Shown here: piece by piece, positions 7,696 to 14,764 of the stretch | Layout of the letters: every line of letters begins with the position of its first letter | Numbering within the stretch: the first letter of the stretch is position 1 | Source: Acidimicrobiales bacterium | GTDB lineage: Bacteria; Actinomycetota; Acidimicrobiia; Acidimicrobiales; Palsa-688 | Reading direction: 5' to 3' | DNA length: 16,710 nucleotides | Assembly (NCBI GenBank): GCA_030039575.1 | Contig: JASHVH010000350.1 | Span: 1-16,710 of the forward strand | Program-made: the position numbers and the translations under genes | The notes under the pieces: generated by a model | Databases searched by the model: none | The model's input: only the letters and a program-made list of their open reading frames with translations | Told to the model about the DNA's origin: nothing

Positions 7696-9357
7696 TCAGC
7701 CGTCCTCGTCCTCTGCGTTTCGGACACGTTCGGCGATCAAGGTCTCGAGCTCATGGACGGCTTGCCTGAGCCGGACCGAACCGTCAGCGCGCTGAATTTC
7801 CGACTCCAGAATTGCCATCTCGGAGGCCAAGTCATGGTCAGCGAACACCTGGTCGACCCACCGGGAGAAGTCGTGACCCCCGGCGTGGTGCCTGAGGGAG
7901 CCGTCAGAGCAGGTTGGCAGTATGCGAACGAGTTCCTCGAGGTTGTGGGCAACTCTGCCATTGGCTGGACCGGGCCCTTCCCGGAACCAGAAACCTCGCT
8001 CCGTTGGCACACCTACAGCCGAGTACTTGTGTTGGTGCCTGAGATGACCCAGCTTCCGCGGAGCAACCTGGACAACCGGGCCTGGTGTTGCGTCGCCTTT
8101 TCTCGACACCACAAGAGTCGAGTTGTCCCCCACCGGTGTGAGGGTGATGTCGATGCTATCGAGGACGCGCTGATCGAGCTGTGACAGCTGGTAGGTCACA
8201 ACCAAGTGGTTATACAGGCACGGCTGGTAGAAGCGCCTTAAAGGCGAGTTTTGGCCGTAAGGCACCTGCGCTTCATCGATGAGCACCCAGTCGGGGCGTC
8301 CCGTTTTGTCTCGGAACTCCGCCATAAGCGGGGCAAACCGCATCATGAACTCGTCCCGGTGCTCAGACGAGTACGCCGACAGGTCAATTACAAGACTTCC
8401 GCGGCGGCGCAAGAAGGCGATCACGTCGTCCGGCTCCGGGACCGCATGTTCACCGAGCATGATAACCCCCGGGATTTCCGCCAGCGTGGCGTAGTCGCCT
8501 TCGGGGTCGAAGACAAGCATGTCGTAGCCGAGCCCGATCAGCTCTTCGGCCAGAAGACCAGCCACATAAGACTTTCCACTACCGCTAGGGCCGTCGACGA
8601 GGATATTGACCTGCGACGCCGGGACGGTGACGTGGGCACCGGTCGAGTCGGTGCCAACGAGTGCCTGCCACCTGGCTGAGTAGACGCGCTCACCGCCGGT
8701 CAGGATAGGACCATGCAGGATCTCGGCCACGCCGTCACCGTTGCCGGCCGACGCGACCACATCGGCGTGCTGTCGCAACACATCAACCGCGCCGCCCACT
8801 GCTACCCCGATCTCGCAGCTCAGCAGCATTGCGAGATCGTTTTCGGCGTCTCCAATCGCCAAGGTCGTATGAGGCGACCCACCCAGCACCTCAATGGCGT
8901 GCTCGAGACCGCTGGCTTTCGAAACGCCCCTCGGGAGGATCATGAGCTCGGAGCGGTTGGCCACGATCTGAGAGTCCAGGCCGAGGCGTTCGATAACGGT
9001 TGCCACCAGCTGATGCTGTGAGCCAGACAGAGCCGCGATCACCTCTCCTCGGCGGACGCCGGTGCCGAGCCGGGTCAACTCTCGGATGAGCGAATCATCT
9101 ACCGGCTCCGCCAGTCGAAGAAGTTGACCGTGGCGGACAGCAACAGCTCCATTTTCCGCCACTATCACGTCGAACCGATCGCCAATGTCCGGGGCGACTC
9201 GGGTGAGCTCCTCGAAGATCCTCCCCGTGACCAGGACCACATGGAGGCCGGCTTGCCGCACCTCCTCCAGCGCCGCTGCGGCAGCCGGCGAAAGTTGCCC
9301 GTCGCGCGCCACGGTGCCGTCGTAGTCCACCGCGACGCTCCGGATGATGCTTCGCAT
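7696..9357 (-). CDS. HAD-IIB-type phosphatase fused to a HerA/VirB4-like ATPase
   Basis: Fusion protein of 553 residues from the ATG at 9357. Residues about 1-215 form a HAD phosphatase of the Cof/sucrose-phosphatase type: motif I DYDGT at 11-15, motif II Thr44 in VTGR, motif III Lys147 in SKASG, and motif IV GDAEND at 169-174. Residues about 225-440 form a P-loop ATPase: Walker A GPSGSGKS at 256-263, the HerA-like DPEGDY at 284-289, and Walker B WVLIDEAQ at 357-364. The C-terminal part (about 466-553) has an HNLEELVRILP segment, then DFSRW at 496-500, and ends in a likely helical, charged stretch. An in-frame TTG at 9399 would add 14 residues but lacks a ribosome site, and the ATG places motif I where HAD proteins normally have it. 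There is no signal peptide or membrane segment. The substrate is unknown. It is encoded opposite to all its neighbours and diverges from the PhyH gene. Confidence 0.85.
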   Translation of the reverse strand: MRSIIRSVAVDYDGTVARDGQLSPAAAAALEEVRQAGLHVVLVTGRIFEELTRVAPDIGDRFDVIVAENGAVAVRHGQLLRLAEPVDDSLIRELTRLGTGVRRGEVIAALSGSQHQLVATVIERLGLDSQIVANRSELMILPRGVSKASGLEHAIEVLGGSPHTTLAIGDAENDLAMLLSCEIGVAVGGAVDVLRQHADVVASAGNGDGVAEILHGPILTGGERVYSARWQALVGTDSTGAHVTVPASQVNILVDGPSGSGKSYVAGLLAEELIGLGYDMLVFDPEGDYATLAEIPGVIMLGEHAVPEPDDVIAFLRRRGSLVIDLSAYSSEHRDEFMMRFAPLMAEFRDKTGRPDWVLIDEAQVPYGQNSPLRRFYQPCLYNHLVVTYQLSQLDQRVLDSIDITLTPVGDNSTLVVSRKGDATPGPVVQVAPRKLGHLRHQHKYSAVGVPTERGFWFREGPGPANGRVAHNLEELVRILPTCSDGSLRHHAGGHDFSRWVDQVFADHDLASEMAILESEIQRADGSVRLRQAVHELETLIAERVRNAEDEDG

Positions 9358-9606
9358 CGGTGGGAAGGTCACGACCTTGTCCGACAGAGGAGATGACAAC
9401 CAAAAAAGCCAGGAGCCGGTTGGCTACCTGCGCACCGAGGAGCAATCTGCCCGCCACGGCGCGCTGAGATGGCGACCTCTGGCCGGCACGTGTACAGGCT
9501 ATCTTGGTCCTCGGCCCCGAGGAAGGTCATCAACGGGAAGGTTAGACCCCCACCGGCAGCTAGCGACGGGGTGGCGCCCGTGAGCCAAGCGAGGTTGAAT
9601 GGTGAC
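9358..9606. other. Divergent intergenic region between the HAD-ATPase and PhyH genes
   Basis: About 250 bp that should hold both outward promoters. The best candidate seen for the rightward gene is TATCTT at 9499-9504, without a matching -35 hexamer. No long palindrome and no copy of the 18-bp repeat found before the LacI gene is present. The PhyH frame is open back to 9469, so part of this region could be coding if an earlier start is used. Confidence 0.4.
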
Positions 9607-10464
9607 ATGGCCTCCTATGCACCCTACGACCCGGACGTAGCCCGGGTTCTTCCGGAAGCCGAGGTGTCCCAGTTCTTCGAGCGGGGTTATTTGGTTGTAA
9701 AGGGTGCGGCCAGCGCTCAAGAAGTTGAGGCCTATGGGCGGGCCGTGCTCGGGCTGCTACCCCGGGACCTCACCGTCCCCGAAGAGTGGCACGCGCACGC
9801 CGGCCGCTTCAAGCCTTACCGGCGGCGGCCCGACGGCTCGAGTGACGACTGCATTGATATACCCGAGCTGTTGCCGTTATTTTGCAACCGGCGCCTGTAC
9901 GAGGTAGCAGCCCAGCTGCTGGGGACGGGACGGGTGCGAATTTACGATGGTTCCGTCGGGATAACAATGCGCAACCTGTCCCACGGCTACGGCTCACCCC
10001 GGAGCCAGGACCTTCATGTCGACGCGTCGGTGCCCACGGAGGCCGACGATTTCTCGGGCACCCTCGAAGAGCTGCAGGTGGGCGGCTGCCTGTACCTAAC
10101 CGACGTGCTCCCCGACGGCGGCGGGATCCATATCGTCCCCGGGGGTCACCGCTGGGTGCTGGAGACCGCAGCGGCGAACGGTCCTGGCGGCCGCCACCTC
10201 TACCACGATTGGAAACGCGTCCCGGACCAGGAGTCCGTGGAGGTTGTTGGGCAGGCGGGCGATTTCGCCATGCTGCACCACCTCATGCCCCATGCGGCCT
10301 CGCACAACCGTCGGCCTGCAGCGCGCTTGGCGGTGTTCTTGCGATATATACGTGAAGACCACCCCTACGCCAAGCATTACCTCTTGCCCCGGAACTACAA
10401 CGACGCGCAGCTATCGGCCGTGGACGACCTGGGCCGGCGGTTGCTCGGCCTCGACCCGTGGTAG
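9607..10464 (+). CDS. PhyH-family Fe(II)/2-oxoglutarate-dependent dioxygenase
   Basis: Probable non-heme iron oxygenase of the phytanoyl-CoA dioxygenase family, 285 residues from the ATG at 9607. The iron-binding triad is readable: His137 and Asp139 in LHVDAS, then His229 in MPHAASHN. The 2-oxoglutarate-binding Arg is probably Arg240, just before LAVFLRY. The central GGGIHIVPGGHRW at about 172-184 is the usual strand and turn of this double-stranded beta-helix fold. In-frame GTG codons at 9571 and 9580 and an ATG at 9469 exist, but the extra residues look non-coding (Pro/Arg-rich). The chosen ATG has GAGG at 9591-9594, which is rather distant, so the start is only moderately certain. The substrate is unknown; in this context it may hydroxylate a sugar, an aglycone or a small metabolite. 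Confidence 0.85.
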   Translation: MASYAPYDPDVARVLPEAEVSQFFERGYLVVKGAASAQEVEAYGRAVLGLLPRDLTVPEEWHAHAGRFKPYRRRPDGSSDDCIDIPELLPLFCNRRLYEVAAQLLGTGRVRIYDGSVGITMRNLSHGYGSPRSQDLHVDASVPTEADDFSGTLEELQVGGCLYLTDVLPDGGGIHIVPGGHRWVLETAAANGPGGRHLYHDWKRVPDQESVEVVGQAGDFAMLHHLMPHAASHNRRPAARLAVFLRYIREDHPYAKHYLLPRNYNDAQLSAVDDLGRRLLGLDPW

Positions 10465-10611
10465 GCCCCCTCAGGGGTCAAGGCCTTTCGGAGCGCTCGA
10501 AGGGGTTCGGCCCGCCAACATTCTGATCCGCAGTCATTTCGCCGTGGATCTTGAATTACCGACGTCCTGAGTGACGAGCCTCGGTCCGATGGCCGGGCCG
10601 TCCCGGACAAC

Positions 10612-10641
10612 TTGACGTACACTTTGCGCCGGGTGTACCCT
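10612..10641 (+). promoter_or_regulatory. Predicted promoter of the LacI-GH51 operon
   Basis: TTGACG at 10612-10617 is one base from the housekeeping -35 consensus. It is followed after 18 bases by TACCCT at 10636-10641, which fits the TAnnnT -10 pattern common in actinobacteria. Transcription would begin near 10648, inside the adjacent palindrome, giving a leader of about 50 bases before the GTG start of the repressor gene. Confidence 0.6.
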
Positions 10642-10658
10642 GAGCGAAGCTTCGCTCA
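10641..10658. promoter_or_regulatory. Perfect 18-bp palindrome, probable LacI-family operator
   Basis: TGAGCGAAGCTTCGCTCA is identical to its own reverse complement over all 18 bases. It begins at the last base of the -10 hexamer and covers the expected transcription start, the classic position for repression. The gene directly downstream encodes a LacI-family protein, so autorepression is the simplest reading. The centre is GC rather than the CG usual for this family. Confidence 0.7.
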
Positions 10659-10680
10659 CGTGCGGAAGCGATAGTTGGTC

Positions 10681-10687
10681 GGGGAGG
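10681..10687 (+). promoter_or_regulatory. Ribosome binding site deciding the LacI start
   Basis: GGGGAGG ends 9 bases before the GTG at 10697 and 15 bases before a second in-frame GTG at 10703. This favours the first GTG as the start codon. Confidence 0.65.
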
Positions 10688-10696
10688 TGCCAGGGG

Positions 10697-11749
10697 GTGC
10701 TCGTGCCAGCGAGGTATGCGTCACTGAAAGAGGTCGCCGCTCGCGCCCAGGTGAGCTTCCAGACCGCTGGGAAGGTCTTGAACGGGGCACCGGACGTGAG
10801 GGTGGCGCCCGAGACGGCGACGCGAATATTGGCTGCCGCCGAGGAGCTCGACTACCAGCCAAATGCACTGGCGCGAAGTTTGCACAATCGCGCCACCGCC
10901 ACGATCGGCCTGATGATCGCCAACATCACCGACATCGCCCTCGCTCGCGTGGCTGTGGGGATCCGGGACGAGGCCCATCTCCAGGGCTACATGATCCTGC
11001 TCGCCAGCTTGCCGGACAGCGACACCCACGGCACCGAAGTCCTGCGCATGCTCTGCGAGCGCAGGGTGGACGGGGTCATTGTGGCACCGCCACAACTAGA
11101 AGAGGACTTCGAGTTTGCCCATCTGGTCCGCAGTTCTGTGCCGGCAGTGGTGCTGCAGCATGTGCCAGGCGGAGGGGTGCCCTTCGTTGGCTCCGACGAT
11201 CGGCAGGCAGGCCGTCTGGCCGTCGAGCACTTGCTCACCCAGGGGCACCGTTTCATTGGTACGGTCACCGGTCCTTACCGCCGATGGATAGTACGCAGCC
11301 GCTTGTTGGGGTACGAAGAAGCGCTGCGGGAGAGCGGGGTGCACATGAGCGAGGACCTCGTGGCGGAAGCCGACTGGACACCCGAGGGAGGAGCCCGGGC
11401 GGTCCGCATTTTGCTGGAGCGAGACCCCCGCATAACGGCTGTGTTCGTCCATAACGACGAGATGGCCATTGGTGTGCTCAGAGAACTGCGAGACCAAGGT
11501 AGGCATGTACCGGACGATGTGGCGGTGGTCGGCTGCGACGACTTGCCCTTCTCGCAACACCTGACCCCGAGCCTTTCTTCGGTCCACGTCCCCTTCGAGG
11601 AAATCGGCAAGTTGGCGGTGCAAGTGCTCCTGAGACGGATGACCGCCAAACCGGGCCTGTCCGAGCCGTCGCTCCTACCAGTGTCGCTCTCGGTCCGTGA
11701 GTCCTCCGCTGGCTCACCAGGTCGCTCGGTGCCCACAGTGAGCCTCTAA
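10697..11749 (+). CDS. LacI-family transcriptional regulator
   Basis: Sugar-responsive DNA-binding repressor of 350 residues, normal for the family. The N-terminal helix-turn-helix spans about 8-30 (SLKEVAARAQVSFQTAGKVLNG), and the hinge helix is within YQPNALARSL at 53-62. A periplasmic-binding-protein-like ligand domain follows from about residue 67, with typical elements HNDEMAIGVL at 252-261, DVAVVGCDDL at 274-283 and TPSLSSVHVP at 290-299. In the recognition helix the usual TVSR is replaced by TAGK (residues 23-26). The gene is the first of its operon, sits 39 bp after a perfect palindrome, and its TAA overlaps the ATG of the GH51 gene by one base. It probably controls this operon in response to an arabinose-containing sugar (inference). 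Confidence 0.93.
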   Translation: MLVPARYASLKEVAARAQVSFQTAGKVLNGAPDVRVAPETATRILAAAEELDYQPNALARSLHNRATATIGLMIANITDIALARVAVGIRDEAHLQGYMILLASLPDSDTHGTEVLRMLCERRVDGVIVAPPQLEEDFEFAHLVRSSVPAVVLQHVPGGGVPFVGSDDRQAGRLAVEHLLTQGHRFIGTVTGPYRRWIVRSRLLGYEEALRESGVHMSEDLVAEADWTPEGGARAVRILLERDPRITAVFVHNDEMAIGVLRELRDQGRHVPDDVAVVGCDDLPFSQHLTPSLSSVHVPFEEIGKLAVQVLLRRMTAKPGLSEPSLLPVSLSVRESSAGSPGRSVPTVSL

Positions 11750-13251
11750 TGGCCGTCGTGACCATAAACCTCAACGAGGTGCAGTCTGAGGTCGACCGGA
11801 GGATCCTGGGCGGATTCATCGAGCATCTCGGGCGCTGTATTTATGGCGGCGTGTTCGATGAAGGATCCCTGCTCGCCGACGAACGGGGGTTCCGAAAGGA
11901 CGTCATCGAAGCCGTAAGAAGATTGCGCCCGCCAGTCTTGCGCTGGCCAGGTGGCAACTTCGCGTCCGGCTACCACTGGGCGGACGGCGTCGGACCGCGG
12001 GATGCTAGGCCGCGCCGTGCGGACCTTGCCTGGCACGCCGAGGAAACAAACCGTTTTGGGACGGACGAGTTCATGGGCTTTTGTCAGGAGGTCGGCGCCG
12101 AGCCCTATATCTGCCTGAACATGGGCACGGGGACGATGGACGAGGCTCAAGCCTGGGTCGAGTACTGCAACGGCACCGGTAACACGGAATGGGCCAACAA
12201 ACGGCGCCAAAACGGGCACGAGGCTTCGTACCGCGTCAAGTACTGGGGGCTCGGCAATGAGATGTACGGCCCTTGGCAAATAGGCCAGCTGTCGGCGGAG
12301 GATTACGTGAAACGCGCCAGGCAGTGGGCCAAGGTGCTCAAGCGGGCCGACCCAGACCTCGAGCTCGTCTCGTGCGGGGAAACAGGGTGGTCCAACTGGG
12401 ACGAGACCGTTATCCCAGGCTTAGCCGAGTATGTGCGTTGGCACAGCGTTCATCTCTACACGGGGAGTGACGACTACTGGAGCAATGTCCTGACTCCTCA
12501 CCAGGCCGAGCGAGCGGCGCGCATAGCGTCGGCGCTGATCGAGAAAGCCCGTTATAACAAAAGGATCGAGCACCAGATCTTTATTGCGTATGACGAGTGG
12601 AACGTCTGGTTTCGGGAACGCGCCACCGATAGCGCGGCAGACGAGCGCTACTCCCTCGGAGACGCCCTGGCGGTGGCGACGTACCTGCATGCCTTCGTCC
12701 GTTACGGCCGCGTCGTCAGGATGGCGAACCTTGCGCAACTTGTGAACGTGATCGCGCCAATTGTCACAAGCCAGGACAACCTGTTCTTACAGACAATCTA
12801 CTACCCGCTGAGGTTTTTCAGTGACCATCTTGGGACGGTGTCGCTGAGGGTGGACGTTGAGGGCGAGCACCACGAGTTCACCGACCTTGAAAGCACCCTT
12901 GGCCGCCAGCACCGCGTAGCTGATTTGGGCCCTTTCCCAATCCTGGACGTGGTGTCTTCGCTTTCAGGCCCAAGTGGGTGCCTCATGATCAGCGTTGTCA
13001 ACAGATCCCCCGATGAGGACGTCACCGCGGAAATTCGGATCGTGGGTGACTTCGACCCGACAACCGCTCACATTGAGGAGCTAAACGGCCCGGCGTGGAG
13101 CACGTCAAACTCGTTCGAGGCCCCCGACGCTGTATATGTCCAAGAAGACGATATCGAGCGTTTTCCAAGCACCACAAAATACCGCTTCCCCGCCCATTCG
13201 CACACTGTTATCACTTGCCAAATACCACAAACCACTCCTTCACTTACTTGA
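11749..13251 (+). CDS. GH51 alpha-L-arabinofuranosidase
   Basis: Retaining glycoside hydrolase of family GH51, 500 residues, which releases terminal alpha-L-arabinofuranosyl groups from arabino-oligosaccharides or glycosides. The N-terminal LGGFIEHLGRCIYGGVFDEGS (20-40) and RWPGGNFASGYHW (65-77) are family hallmarks. The acid/base is Glu171 in GLGNEMYGPW (167-176) and the nucleophile is Glu283 in AYDEWNVW (280-287). His232 and His235 in WHSVHLYTG lie in the active-site region. The C-terminal beta domain runs from about 390 to 492. There is no signal peptide and no carbohydrate-binding module, so it acts inside the cell. The ATG overlaps the LacI stop (TAATG) and has no good ribosome site, indicating translational coupling. 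The last 30 codons are noticeably richer in A+T than the rest. Confidence 0.95.
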   Translation: MAVVTINLNEVQSEVDRRILGGFIEHLGRCIYGGVFDEGSLLADERGFRKDVIEAVRRLRPPVLRWPGGNFASGYHWADGVGPRDARPRRADLAWHAEETNRFGTDEFMGFCQEVGAEPYICLNMGTGTMDEAQAWVEYCNGTGNTEWANKRRQNGHEASYRVKYWGLGNEMYGPWQIGQLSAEDYVKRARQWAKVLKRADPDLELVSCGETGWSNWDETVIPGLAEYVRWHSVHLYTGSDDYWSNVLTPHQAERAARIASALIEKARYNKRIEHQIFIAYDEWNVWFRERATDSAADERYSLGDALAVATYLHAFVRYGRVVRMANLAQLVNVIAPIVTSQDNLFLQTIYYPLRFFSDHLGTVSLRVDVEGEHHEFTDLESTLGRQHRVADLGPFPILDVVSSLSGPSGCLMISVVNRSPDEDVTAEIRIVGDFDPTTAHIEELNGPAWSTSNSFEAPDAVYVQEDDIERFPSTTKYRFPAHSHTVITCQIPQTTPSLT

Positions 13252-13283
13252 CAGCTTATCCCGACATAATTACCTTCACTTAC

Positions 13284-13290
13284 AAGGAGG
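13284..13290 (+). promoter_or_regulatory. Ribosome binding site deciding the Tat binding-protein start
   Basis: AAGGAGG is a near-perfect Shine-Dalgarno sequence. It directly abuts an in-frame ATG at 13291, which is too close, and lies 6 bases from the ATG at 13297. The second ATG is therefore taken as the start. Confidence 0.8.
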
Positions 13291-13296
13291 ATGACA

Positions 13297-14637
13297 ATGG
13301 ACAATGAGCAAGTTGTTGAACCGGAAGCCTCGGGACGACCGGAACCTGCGCCCAGCCCACAGGCCCAAGGCAGCCGGGCAAGTGGCCAGCTAACCCGGAG
13401 AAGCTTCCTCGGTGTGGCAGGGGTCGGCCTACTGGGCGCTGCCGTAGCCGGGCCCAAGCTTTCGGCCCGCGCCATGACGCTCCGACCGAACGCTACAAAG
13501 CCGACTACGTTGACCTTCTGGAATTCGTACACAGCTTCCGACAAACCGTTCGTCGAGGCGATCGTCGCCAAGTTCAACAGCTCGCAGAAGAGTGTCTCCA
13601 TCGACATGACGATCATGCCCGGGGACGTCCTGGCCGACAAGCTCGAGGTGAGCCTCGCCACCGGCGTCGGCCCGGACATCGCGCAGATCCCGAACGGAGC
13701 CGTCCAGGAGGTGGCCGAGTTCGCTGACGCCGGCGTCATCCAGTCGACCGACTTCGCCTACGGATCCGGCGGGATCGACAAGTCGGTCTTCCCGGCGGCC
13801 TTCTTCCCTGCTGTCTCCTGGAAGGGCCACCTCTACGCGGTCCCTATGACGATCCAGTCAGTCGGGTTGTACTACAACCCCGACATGTACAAGTCCGCTG
13901 GCATAGCCGTGCCGTCGACGACGGGTGAACTCGTCGCCGCCGCTGAAAAGTTGACCAAGAACGGCATCTCTGGCTTCCCGCTGGCGACGACCGGGGTTAT
14001 CGACTGGTGGTCGCTGTTCCTGTGGGCCTACGGCGGCAACTACACCAACGCGGCCGTGACGACAGCAACCCTCGACTCCAAGGCCGCAGTGGCCGGCTTC
14101 GAAGCGTGGGGCAACGCCGACACGACGTACAAGATCAGCCCTCCGAACCTCACGGGTGCGCAGGGGGACTCCCTGTTCTCGACCAAACGCGCCGCGATGG
14201 ACTTCAGCGGGCCGTGGGTCATCTCGGGCTTCCAGGCGGCGAAGGTGCCATTCGATGTGATGGCCTTCCCGGGTGCCAGTGGCGAGCCGATCGCTCTGGG
14301 GACGGGTGGCTCGATGGTCCTGAGCGCCAAATGCACCGAGCTCGCCGCCGCCCACGACTTCTTCAGCTTCTGGTGCAGCCCGTGGGCTGTGCTCGAGTAC
14401 GCCAAGTCGGGGTCGAACGCGATGAGGACGGATCTGGCCGCAGACGTCAGCAAGATCGGGCCGTACCCAGCGAAGTTCCAGGCGCTCCTGCCGAGCATCC
14501 GTTACGACCTCATCGGCATGCTCAAGTTCAGCGAGGTGGCTGCAGAGGTCACCGAGGTCGTCGAAGCGGTGGAGGCGGGTAAGAGCGTACCCTCGGTGCT
14601 GAGCGCCGCCAACAGCAAGATCCAGTCGTACTTGTGA
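13297..14637 (+). CDS. Extracellular sugar-binding protein, family 1, Tat-exported
   Basis: Solute receptor of a CUT1-type sugar importer, 446 residues. After a hydrophilic Pro/Glu-rich leader, the twin-arginine motif LTRRSFLGVAG lies at 32-42, followed by a hydrophobic core to about 51 and possible cleavage after SARA at about 59. There is no lipobox cysteine, so the mature protein may be free rather than lipid-anchored. The mature part begins TTLTFWNSYTASDKPFVEAIVAKFN, typical of MalE/UgpB-like proteins. Later typical elements include AVPMTIQSVGLYYNPDMYKSAGI and AMDFSGPWVISG. It lies 45 bp after the GH51 gene and before the two permeases. An arabino-oligosaccharide or related glycoside is the likely ligand, from context only. 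Confidence 0.93.
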   Translation: MDNEQVVEPEASGRPEPAPSPQAQGSRASGQLTRRSFLGVAGVGLLGAAVAGPKLSARAMTLRPNATKPTTLTFWNSYTASDKPFVEAIVAKFNSSQKSVSIDMTIMPGDVLADKLEVSLATGVGPDIAQIPNGAVQEVAEFADAGVIQSTDFAYGSGGIDKSVFPAAFFPAVSWKGHLYAVPMTIQSVGLYYNPDMYKSAGIAVPSTTGELVAAAEKLTKNGISGFPLATTGVIDWWSLFLWAYGGNYTNAAVTTATLDSKAAVAGFEAWGNADTTYKISPPNLTGAQGDSLFSTKRAAMDFSGPWVISGFQAAKVPFDVMAFPGASGEPIALGTGGSMVLSAKCTELAAAHDFFSFWCSPWAVLEYAKSGSNAMRTDLAADVSKIGPYPAKFQALLPSIRYDLIGMLKFSEVAAEVTEVVEAVEAGKSVPSVLSAANSKIQSYL

Positions 14638-14651
14638 ACCATAAAATGCTT

Positions 14652-14700
14652 GGCCCGGCGGGGGCGGTCGTGGGGCCTGGTCGGGCGGATCGTCCCGGCC
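14652..14700 (+). other. Stem-loop region between binding-protein and permease genes
   Basis: GGCCC at 14652-14656 can pair with GGGCC at 14673-14677. GGTCGGG at 14679-14685 can pair with CCCGGCC at 14694-14700 (7 pairs, one G-U) around an 8-base loop. No T-run follows, so it is not a canonical terminator. Such structures after a binding-protein gene often stabilise its mRNA or reduce read-through into the permease genes. Confidence 0.35.
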
Positions 14701-14764
14701 TCGACCTCATGGCCGCCGTCGTCCGGTGGGGCTCCGAAGTGACAGGACGAGCGGGAGACAAGCA

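Larger units (their letters stand above)
10465..10696 (+). other. Intergenic region with promoter and operator of the LacI operon
   Basis: 232 bp between the PhyH and LacI genes. The first part holds a small CCCC-TCA-GGGG hairpin at 10467-10477, directly after the PhyH stop and followed by only three T bases at 10486-10488. It is a weak terminator candidate at best. The middle (10490-10610) shows short GC palindromes such as GAGCGCTC at 10491-10498 with no assigned role. The last 85 bp hold the promoter, the 18-bp palindrome and the ribosome site listed separately. Confidence 0.6.

Noticed and set aside
10675..11454. Plus-strand frame of 259 codons across the LacI gene
   Set aside because: It is an Arg/Gly/Pro-rich out-of-frame reading of the LacI gene, which has clear helix-turn-helix and ligand-domain motifs.
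13248..13270. TTGACA followed by CATAAT as a promoter for the Tat binding-protein gene
   Set aside because: The hexamers are good, but the spacer is only 11 bases, and no other properly spaced -35 was found for the CATAAT element.
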